Below are positions 58,547 to 64,000 of a DNA stretch of 64,000 nucleotides, piece by piece. Every line of letters begins with the position of its first letter. Within the stretch, counting starts at the first letter, position 1. The position numbers and the translations under genes are program-made. Below the pieces are notes generated by a model that had not been told where the DNA came from, searched no databases, and saw only the letters and a list, made by a program, of their open reading frames with translations. Source of the DNA: Kosakonia quasisacchari (GTDB taxonomy: Bacteria; Pseudomonadota; Gammaproteobacteria; Enterobacterales; Enterobacteriaceae); the NCBI RefSeq assembly GCF_004331415.1, contig NZ_SJOP01000003.1, positions 1 to 64,000 on the forward strand, given 5' to 3'.

Positions 58547-59740
58547 GTGTTTCAAAAAGTTGACGCCTACGCCGGAGACCCGATTCTGTCGTTAATGGAG
58601 CGCTTTAAAGAGGATCCTCGCAGCGACAAGGTCAATCTCAGCATCGGGCTGTATTACAACGAAGACGGCATTATCCCGCGTCTGCAGGCGGTTGCTGAAG
58701 CCGAAGCGCGCCTAAATGCGCAGCCTCACGGTGCATCGGTCTATCTGCCGATGGAAGGGCTAAACAGCTATCGCGACGCGATCGCTCCGCTGCTGTTCGG
58801 TGCAGAACATCCGGTACTGGCGCAAAAACGTGTTGCTACCATCCAGACATTAGGCGGCTCCGGTGCGCTGAAAGTCGGCGCAGATTTTCTGAAACGTTAC
58901 TTTCCAGATTCCGGCGTGTGGGTCAGTGATCCAACCTGGGAAAACCATGTTGCGATATTTGAAGGTGCCGGGTTTGTAGTGAGTACTTACCCCTGGTACG
59001 ACAGCGCCACGAATGGCGTGCGTTTTGATGCATTTCTGGAAAAACTGAACACCCTGGCCGCACAGAGCATTGTGCTGCTGCATCCCTGCTGCCATAACCC
59101 AACGGGTGCGGATCTGACGCACGCGCAATGGGACCAGGTGGTTGAGGTGTTGAAAGCGCGCAATCTGATCCCGTTCCTCGACATCGCCTACCAGGGCTTT
59201 GGCGCCGGAATGGAAGACGATGCTTACGCCATCCGCGCCGTTGCCCGCGCCGGACTGCCTGCGCTGGTCAGCAACTCATTTTCGAAAATTTTCTCGCTGT
59301 ATGGCGAGCGCGTTGGCGGGCTTTCCGTGGTGTGTGACGACGCTGACGCCGCCAGCCGCGTGCTGGGGCAGCTCAAAGCCACCGTGCGCCGTAACTACTC
59401 CAGCCCGCCAAATTTTGGCGCACAACTGGTCGCGACAGTGCTTGGCGACGCAGGCCTGAAAGCCTCCTGGCTGGCAGAAGTGGAAGCCATGCGTACGCGC
59501 ATTCTGGCGATGCGCCAGGAACTGGTCACCGTGCTGAAAGAGGCAGTACCAGGCGGGAATTTCGATTACCTGCTTAAACAGCGCGGTATGTTCAGTTATA
59601 CCGGCCTGAGCGCAGCACAGGTCGATCGTCTGCGTGAAGAGTTTGGCGTTTACCTCATCGCCAGCGGTCGGATGTGCGTTGCTGGTCTTAACAGTCGCAA
59701 CGTGCAGCGCGTGGCGCAAGCATTCGCCGCCGTAATGTAA
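58547..59740 (+). CDS. tyrB: aromatic-amino-acid aminotransferase TyrB
   Basis: TyrB transaminates phenylpyruvate, hydroxyphenylpyruvate and 2-ketoisocaproate. The 397 residues equal E. coli TyrB. PLP-binding Lys lies in [17 protein letters not shown] near residue 247, with the family motifs [11 protein letters not shown] near residue 190 and RRNYSSPP. The start is GTG at 58547, 7-8 bases from GGAGAG; E. coli TyrB begins with the equivalent [17 protein letters not shown] half-site at 58525 could be part of a TyrR box, but the second half is weak. Confidence 0.96.
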   Translation: MFQKVDAYAGDPILSLMERFKEDPRSDKVNLSIGLYYNEDGIIPRLQAVAEAEARLNAQPHGASVYLPMEGLNSYRDAIAPLLFGAEHPVLAQKRVATIQTLGGSGALKVGADFLKRYFPDSGVWVSDPTWENHVAIFEGAGFVVSTYPWYDSATNGVRFDAFLEKLNTLAAQSIVLLHPCCHNPTGADLTHAQWDQVVEVLKARNLIPFLDIAYQGFGAGMEDDAYAIRAVARAGLPALVSNSFSKIFSLYGERVGGLSVVCDDADAASRVLGQLKATVRRNYSSPPNFGAQLVATVLGDAGLKASWLAEVEAMRTRILAMRQELVTVLKEAVPGGNFDYLLKQRGMFSYTGLSAAQVDRLREEFGVYLIASGRMCVAGLNSRNVQRVAQAFAAVM

Positions 59741-59760
59741 GCGCCCACTTACTTTTCTTC

Positions 59761-59787
59761 ATCCCCTGCGTGCCGCAGGGGATAATT
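59761..59787 (+). terminator. tyrB terminator
   Basis: ATCCCCTGCG and CGCAGGGGAT form a 10-bp stem with a TGC loop followed by AATTTA. Confidence 0.7.
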
Positions 59788-59927
59788 TATGCACCCGCAC
59801 TCGCTTATTCTCTGAATAATCGGCAAAAAATCCTTTTTTTCATCGGCTTCACAGGGTATGGTCTGGTAACATTTTGACCATTCGCACCATTTATAAAATA
59901 TAACGAACTGATAATTTAGGGATAAAT

Positions 59928-60635
59928 ATGCGAAAGCTCATCCGCGCGCTCGGCGCGGTCTGCCTGTGGATAACGTTCAGCAGCACGGTTTACGCTTCGG
60001 CACCCACGCCGGTATCTGAAGGCACCAATGTTGCCAGACTCGCCGAACAGGCACCTGTTCACTGGGTTTCTGTGGCGCAAATTGAAAATTCTCTTATCGA
60101 ACGCCCGCCAATGGCGGTCGGGTTTGATATTGACGACACGGTGCTATTTTCCAGCCCTGGTTTCTGGCGCGGTAAAAAAACCTGGTCGCCGGACAGCGAA
60201 GCCTATCTACAAAACCCGGCGTTTTGGGAAAAGATGAACAACGGCTGGGACGAATTCAGCATTCCGAAAGAAGTGGCCCGCCATCTAATTGCGATGCATG
60301 TAAAGCGCGGTGACAACATCTTTTTCATCACTGGACGTAGCCCGACAAAAACAGAAACGGTGAGTAAAACGCTCCAGGACGATTTTCTTATTCCTGCGGC
60401 CAATATGAACCCGGTGATTTTCGCCGGTGATAAGCCCGGCCAGAACAGCAAAACCCAGTGGCTGAAAGCAAATAAAATCCGTATTTTCTATGGCGATTCA
60501 GATAGCGATATTACCGCAGCGCGTGAAAGCGAAGCCCGGCCAATCCGCGTGCTACGTGCCTCAAATTCAACTTATCGCCCTTTACCGCAAGCGGGTGCGC
60601 TGGGTGAGGAAGTGATTGTGAATTCCGAGTATTAG
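59928..60635 (+). CDS. aphA: class B acid phosphatase / phosphotransferase
   Basis: AphA is a periplasmic Mg-dependent HAD-fold phosphatase and phosphotransferase for nucleotides and organic phosphates. The 235 residues (237 in E. coli) have a signal peptide cleaved near VYASAP (residue 25). The DDDD superfamily nucleophile motif FDIDDTVLF lies near residue 67 and the GDSDSDI motif near 190. An AGGGATAAAT site precedes the ATG. Confidence 0.95.
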   Translation: MRKLIRALGAVCLWITFSSTVYASAPTPVSEGTNVARLAEQAPVHWVSVAQIENSLIERPPMAVGFDIDDTVLFSSPGFWRGKKTWSPDSEAYLQNPAFWEKMNNGWDEFSIPKEVARHLIAMHVKRGDNIFFITGRSPTKTETVSKTLQDDFLIPAANMNPVIFAGDKPGQNSKTQWLKANKIRIFYGDSDSDITAARESEARPIRVLRASNSTYRPLPQAGALGEEVIVNSEY

Positions 60636-60705
60636 CCCCGGCTTTCCTGTTTTGGCAACATGCTGCCACACTGACAAGAGTTCATTTTGCTGACAGGAGA
60701 TAGGC

Positions 60706-61122
60706 ATGTGGTATCAACAAACTCTTACGCTTGGCGCGAAGTCGCGCGGGTTTCATCTGGTGACGGACGAGGTACTTGGGCAACTTCGCGATATCTCCCG
60801 CATTAACGTTGGCTTGCTGCACTTGTTGCTGCAACATACCTCAGCTTCGCTCACCCTGAACGAAAATTGCGATCCCACCGTGCGCCACGATATGGAGCAG
60901 CATTTTCTAAAAGCCGTGCCGGACAACGCGCCGTATGAGCACGATTACGAAGGACCGGATGATATGCCGTCGCACATTAAATCCTCCCTGTTAGGCGTTT
61001 CTCTGCTGTTACCCGTGCAAAACGGGCGCGTGGTGCTGGGTACATGGCAGGGAATATGGCTTGGCGAACACCGCATTCACGGTGGCTCGCGCAAAATCAT
61101 CGCCACGCTGCAGGGAGAGTAG
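60706..61122 (+). CDS. yjbQ: YjbQ family protein (UPF0047)
   Basis: The 138-residue protein belongs to the UPF0047/YjbQ family, with suggested thiamine phosphate synthase-like side activity in E. coli. [28 protein letters not shown], and [18 protein letters not shown] are the family motifs, with the invariant His and Asp residues for metal. The ATG follows ACAGGAGATAGGC. Sequence length equals E. coli YjbQ. Confidence 0.93.
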   Translation: MWYQQTLTLGAKSRGFHLVTDEVLGQLRDISRINVGLLHLLLQHTSASLTLNENCDPTVRHDMEQHFLKAVPDNAPYEHDYEGPDDMPSHIKSSLLGVSLLLPVQNGRVVLGTWQGIWLGEHRIHGGSRKIIATLQGE

Positions 61123-61202
61123 CCGCTCCATCAAACCTCCATATACCCCGGTTATAAGCCTGCATAAAGACGTGTGGGTGCGTCTAATAACACGGGGTAG
61201 TT

Positions 61203-62093
61203 ATGGTTTTACGGAATGTCTTCGCGTGGCTGTACGGTTGGGAACCGTGCGATTTCGCCACCTACAAAATGGTCTGGCAACAATTTGGCGGTTCTGTCTG
61301 TACACATCCGGATGTGTTGCAATTTTTAAGTGCTGAAACGGGGGCGAAGCTGGCTTTTTACGCTATTCGTCGCAAGCAGGTATACGTTGGCGCGTGTTAC
61401 GCGGTGAAGGGTTCATTATCGCTACAGGACCGGCGTTATCCCTTTGTTTTCGATGACATCATGCTGCCGCTGCAAACGAAAAAAGTGAGCTATTTACCGG
61501 CTGTTACCAAGCGGTTGTCTCCGCATCATCATGCTGATTTTATGAATGTTTTATTCAGCCGCTACTTAAAGAACAAGATCTGCTATGTCAAAGAGAGCCT
61601 CTCGAAAGCGTCGCAGAAAAAACGCAACGGCGAAATGAAAAAATTTCTTGCTTGTGGCGGTGAAATTCGGTGGGTTGATGATTTTTCAGAGAGTGAACTG
61701 GCCGACATTTATATCGACGTGTTCAAGCAGCGCTGGCAGGGTAAAATTTACTGTTTTGCGCGTGATGACTTAATCAGAACATTTGCCGCATTGCGACATT
61801 TACTCTTCGGCGCTGTGTTGTTTATTCATGGTCGCCCCTGCGCGTTTGATATTATTTTTATGGCCGAGTGTGATGGCTATTTTTATTTTGATGATATCAA
61901 TGGTGGATATTCGCAAGACTACCCTGAGTTTAATTTGGGTAGTATTTTATTGTGGATAAATGTCTGCAAAGCCAAAGATCTCTGCACCGCAAAAGAGAAA
62001 ACATTTAAATTTTCTCTGGGTGTCTATAAAGATTACTGGCACTACAAAAAACAGTGGTGTGAAATCCTTTCATTGGGCCGGACGCTGTTTTAA
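61203..62093 (+). CDS. Mig-14-like (GNAT-fold) protein
   Basis: The 296-residue protein resembles the Mig-14 family, which in Salmonella aids resistance to antimicrobial peptides and persistence in macrophages. The N-terminal pattern W.PC.F..YK....FGG.V.THP.VL.FLS is typical, and the C-terminal half (FAALRHLLFGAVLFIHGRPCAFDIIF) looks GNAT- or FemAB-like. No signal peptide is seen. In E. coli yjbR follows yjbQ directly, so this gene and the response regulator next to it are an insertion. I am fairly but not wholly sure of the family. Confidence 0.65.
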   Translation: MVLRNVFAWLYGWEPCDFATYKMVWQQFGGSVCTHPDVLQFLSAETGAKLAFYAIRRKQVYVGACYAVKGSLSLQDRRYPFVFDDIMLPLQTKKVSYLPAVTKRLSPHHHADFMNVLFSRYLKNKICYVKESLSKASQKKRNGEMKKFLACGGEIRWVDDFSESELADIYIDVFKQRWQGKIYCFARDDLIRTFAALRHLLFGAVLFIHGRPCAFDIIFMAECDGYFYFDDINGGYSQDYPEFNLGSILLWINVCKAKDLCTAKEKTFKFSLGVYKDYWHYKKQWCEILSLGRTLF

Positions 62094-62098
62094 TGAAT

Positions 62099-62138
62099 GC
62101 TCCTGGCGGTGGTGATCCCCCGCCGGGAGCTTGTTTTT
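62099..62138 (+). terminator. terminator of the Mig-14-like gene
   Basis: GCTCC.GGCGG pairs with CCGCC.GGAGC around a 10-base loop, followed by TTGTTTTT. It lies between two convergent genes. Confidence 0.8.
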
Positions 62139-62143
62139 CAACA

Positions 62144-62854
62144 TTAATCTCCCAGCCGATAGCCAAAGCCGCGTACACACTCAGGTACATTAACAATGCC
62201 CGCCTGCTGGATCTTCTTTCTTAATTTGCTGACATGGCTATCCACGGTGCGATCGCAGGCATTACCCTCTGGCATGCAAGAATTCATAATCTCTTCGCGT
62301 GTAAAGATGCGCTGCGGGTAGCGAATTAAATGCATCAATATCTTAAACTCTGTTGAGGTTAAATCGGTAGATAAATCCATTTTCTTCGGACCAACGTAAA
62401 CCTGATGCGTTATTTTATTAATTTCAATATTTCTGGTTTTATAAAGTTTCAGATTTTCACGGGCGTGATATTGCGGGATTCTTTTTAAAATAACATGCAC
62501 CCTGGCAACTAATTCCTCCGGGTTGAACGGTTTCATTAGAAAATCATCAGCACCCGTTTTTAACGCCAGGACTTTATCCGCGTCGGTGTCCATCGCGGTC
62601 AGCATCATAATGGGGATATCGGTGGTCTGGCGTAGTTCCATCAGGACTTGCCAGCCATCCTTTTTCGGCATTTTGATATCCAGAATAATAAAATCAGGTT
62701 GATATTGTTCCGCCATCCTGAGCGCTTTTTCGCCATCAGGGGCATGAATCACCGTGAACTTGTCGTGTTCAAGGTAAGCAATAATAACACCGGCAACATC
62801 ACTATCATCTTCAGCGACAAGCACGGTTTTCTTCTCGCCATGTAATATGCTCAT
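62144..62854 (-). CDS. OmpR/PhoB-family response regulator (orphan here)
   Basis: The 236-residue protein has a receiver domain with acidic residues in VLVAEDDSD, the phosphoacceptor Asp in FIILDIKMP near residue 60 and the conserved Lys in FLMKPFNPEE near residue 110. A winged-helix OmpR-type domain follows (about 140-235, ending CVRGFGYRLGD). No histidine kinase lies beside it. I chose 62854 because GGAG lies 7 bases upstream; a frame to 62899 is less likely. Similarity to BaeR and KdpE is only general. Tandem 10-bp repeats upstream may be its binding sites. Confidence 0.8.
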   Translation of the reverse strand: MSILHGEKKTVLVAEDDSDVAGVIIAYLEHDKFTVIHAPDGEKALRMAEQYQPDFIILDIKMPKKDGWQVLMELRQTTDIPIMMLTAMDTDADKVLALKTGADDFLMKPFNPEELVARVHVILKRIPQYHARENLKLYKTRNIEINKITHQVYVGPKKMDLSTDLTSTEFKILMHLIRYPQRIFTREEIMNSCMPEGNACDRTVDSHVSKLRKKIQQAGIVNVPECVRGFGYRLGD

Positions 62855-62954
62855 CAGGCATCTCCGGGAGTTTTCTCTTTTATCCGCAATCAACTGCACA
62901 TCAATGCGCGTCTTTTATCTCATTGAAAAAAATGGGAAAAATAACTGCTGCTTT

Positions 62955-62974
62955 CTATTTGTAACTATTTGTCA
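62955..62974. promoter_or_regulatory. tandem 10-bp direct repeats upstream of the response regulator
   Basis: CTATTTGTAA and CTATTTGTCA lie directly adjacent, about 100 bases before the regulator start. OmpR-family proteins bind adjacent direct repeats of 10-11 bp, so autoregulation is plausible. Confidence 0.5.
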
Positions 62975-63135
62975 CTCTAAAACACAAAAGGTTCCGGCGT
63001 TCTTTATTCTGTTTAGGTTGTGTTGATCTTCAGGTTTTGTAACGGCCCACGATTTTTTTGTCGATACACTACGCTTAAATGACGTATTTGTGCCGACCGT
63101 GACATTCCACCACGACATGACAAGGAGAAGAAAAA

Positions 63136-63489
63136 GTGACAATTTCCGAGTTACTGCAATATTGCATGGCGAAGCCTGGCGCTGAACAGAGCGTGCACAG
63201 CGACTGGAAAGCAACGCAAATCAAAGTTGCGGATGTGCTGTTCGCGATGGTGAAAGAGGTGGAAGGGCGACCGGCAGCATCGCTGAAAGCGAGTCCCGAA
63301 CTCGCGGATTTGCTGCGCCAGCAGCATAAAGATGTGCGCCCCAGCCGCCATTTGAATAAAGCGCACTGGAGCACCGTTTACCTTGATGGTTCGTTACCGG
63401 ATTCGCAGATTTACTACCTGGTGGATGCGTCGTATCAGCAGGCGATTGAGCTGGTGCCGGAACAGGTCCGGCACCAGCTCTCCGTGTGA
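63136..63489 (+). CDS. yjbR: YjbR family protein (MmcQ/YjbR)
   Basis: The 117-residue protein matches E. coli YjbR (118), a member of the MmcQ/YjbR family with a CyaY-like fold and possible DNA-binding character; its function is unknown. MTISELLQYCMAKPGAEQSV and RPSRHLNKAHWSTVYLDG are conserved. A CAAGGAGAAGAAAA site precedes the ATG. The last 13 codons encode a long hairpin and differ from E. coli. It is convergent with uvrA. Confidence 0.92.
   Translation: MTISELLQYCMAKPGAEQSVHSDWKATQIKVADVLFAMVKEVEGRPAASLKASPELADLLRQQHKDVRPSRHLNKAHWSTVYLDGSLPDSQIYYLVDASYQQAIELVPEQVRHQLSV
63448..63480. repeat. 14-bp perfect hairpin at the end of yjbR
   Basis: GAGCTGGTGCCGGA and TCCGGCACCAGCTC are perfectly complementary around 5 bases and lie within the coding sequence just before the yjbR stop. 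A short T-containing stretch follows. It may act as a shared terminator or barrier between yjbR and uvrA. Confidence 0.75.
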
Positions 63490-64000
63490 TTATTTCAGCA
63501 TCGGTTTGAGGAAGCGCGCCGTGTGAGAGGCTTCGCATTCGGCGACCGTTTCCGGCGTGCCAGAGACCAGGATCTCGCCCCCGCCGCTGCCGCCTTCCGG
63601 GCCGAGGTCGACAATCCAGTCCGCCGTTTTAATCACGTCCAGGTTGTGCTCAATCACCACAATAGTGTTGCCCTGATCCCGCAACTGATGCAGCACGTCC
63701 AGCAACTGCTGGATATCAGCAAAGTGCAGGCCGGTGGTCGGTTCGTCGAGGATGTAGAGTGTCTGCCCGGTGCCGCGTTTCGACAGTTCGCGCGCCAGCT
63801 TCACGCGCTGGGCTTCACCGCCGGAAAGGGTGGTGGCAGACTGACCAAGACGGATATAGGTCAGGCCAACATCCATCAGCGTTTGCAGCTTACGCGCTAG
63901 CGCCGGAACGGCATCGAAGAACTCGCGTGCTTCTTCGATAGTCATATCCAGCACTTCATGGATGGTCTTGCCTTTGTATTTGATTTCCAGCGTTTCGCGG
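63490..64000 (-). CDS. uvrA: excinuclease UvrA, C-terminal part (cut by the window edge)
   Basis: This is the final 170 or so residues of UvrA, the damage-recognition ATPase of nucleotide excision repair; the gene continues right of the window, with an open frame from [12 protein letters not shown]. The second ABC module shows the signature [12 protein letters not shown], Walker [13 protein letters not shown], and the [11 protein letters not shown] switch region. The end LKPMLK matches the enteric protein. The promoter and any SOS box lie outside the window. Confidence 0.97.
   Translation of the reverse strand, partial: RETLEIKYKGKTIHEVLDMTIEEAREFFDAVPALARKLQTLMDVGLTYIRLGQSATTLSGGEAQRVKLARELSKRGTGQTLYILDEPTTGLHFADIQQLLDVLHQLRDQGNTIVVIEHNLDVIKTADWIVDLGPEGGSGGGEILVSGTPETVAECEASHTARFLKPMLK

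Overview
The window is chromosomal DNA of a member of the Enterobacteriaceae, because gene content and order follow the E. coli/Salmonella segment rrnE-metA-aceBAK-iclR-metH-lysC-pgi-malEFGK-plsB-lexA-dnaB-tyrB-uvrA almost gene for gene. It is not E. coli or Salmonella itself. Most interspersed repeats are ERIC-like rather than REP, pepE is missing between yjbB and rluF, and several cassettes differ. A Kosakonia/Enterobacter/Phytobacter/Kluyvera-type genome would fit, but the genus cannot be fixed from the sequence alone.

Layout. 1-200: an rrn T2-type terminator, so an rRNA operon lies just left of the window. 239-12105: yjaA, metA with MetJ operators, the glyoxylate operon aceBAK with its repressor iclR, and metH. 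12118-18603: an AT-rich two-gene unit of unknown function, yjbB (phosphate transport, with a PhoB box), rluF, yjbD, a HigBA-type toxin-antitoxin pair, and panS. 18868-24114: an RNA-repair island made of divergent rtcR, a sigma54 promoter, one or two structured or tRNA-like RNA segments, a slipin, rtcB and an RlaP-like nucleotidyltransferase. 24140-28122: lysC with its lysine riboswitch, three tandem ERIC units, and pgi. 28306-33997: yjbEFGH (exopolysaccharide, RcsB-type box), two acetyltransferases, psiE. 34004-42159: the maltose regulon malGFE / malK-lamB-malM around a divergent CRP/MalT control region. 42280-53014: ubiCA, plsB, dgkA, lexA-dinF, yjbJ, zur, a TraF-like outer-membrane gene, dusA, and pspG with a second sigma54 promoter. 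53203-64000: qorA, dnaB, alr, a pnuC-nadR-like NAD salvage pair, tyrB, aphA, yjbQ, a Mig-14-like gene, an orphan OmpR-type response regulator, yjbR and the 3' end of uvrA.

The most interesting part is the rtc island. RtcR is a CARF-domain sigma54 activator. It faces a near-consensus -24/-12 element, and the predicted transcript begins with about 300 nt of non-coding, highly structured RNA before the slipin start codon. That leader contains an anticodon-arm-like hairpin and a canonical T-arm. RtcA is absent from the operon; the partners of RtcB are a slipin without an obvious membrane anchor and an RlaP-type nucleotidyltransferase. This suggests an RNA ligation module with a tRNA-mimic RNA, comparable to the Y-RNA/RtcB units of Salmonella but with different proteins.

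Other accessory signals are ERIC-type elements at five or six sites (one a tandem triplet beside the lysC promoter), the unknown pair at 12299-13559, and the HTH-less NadR.
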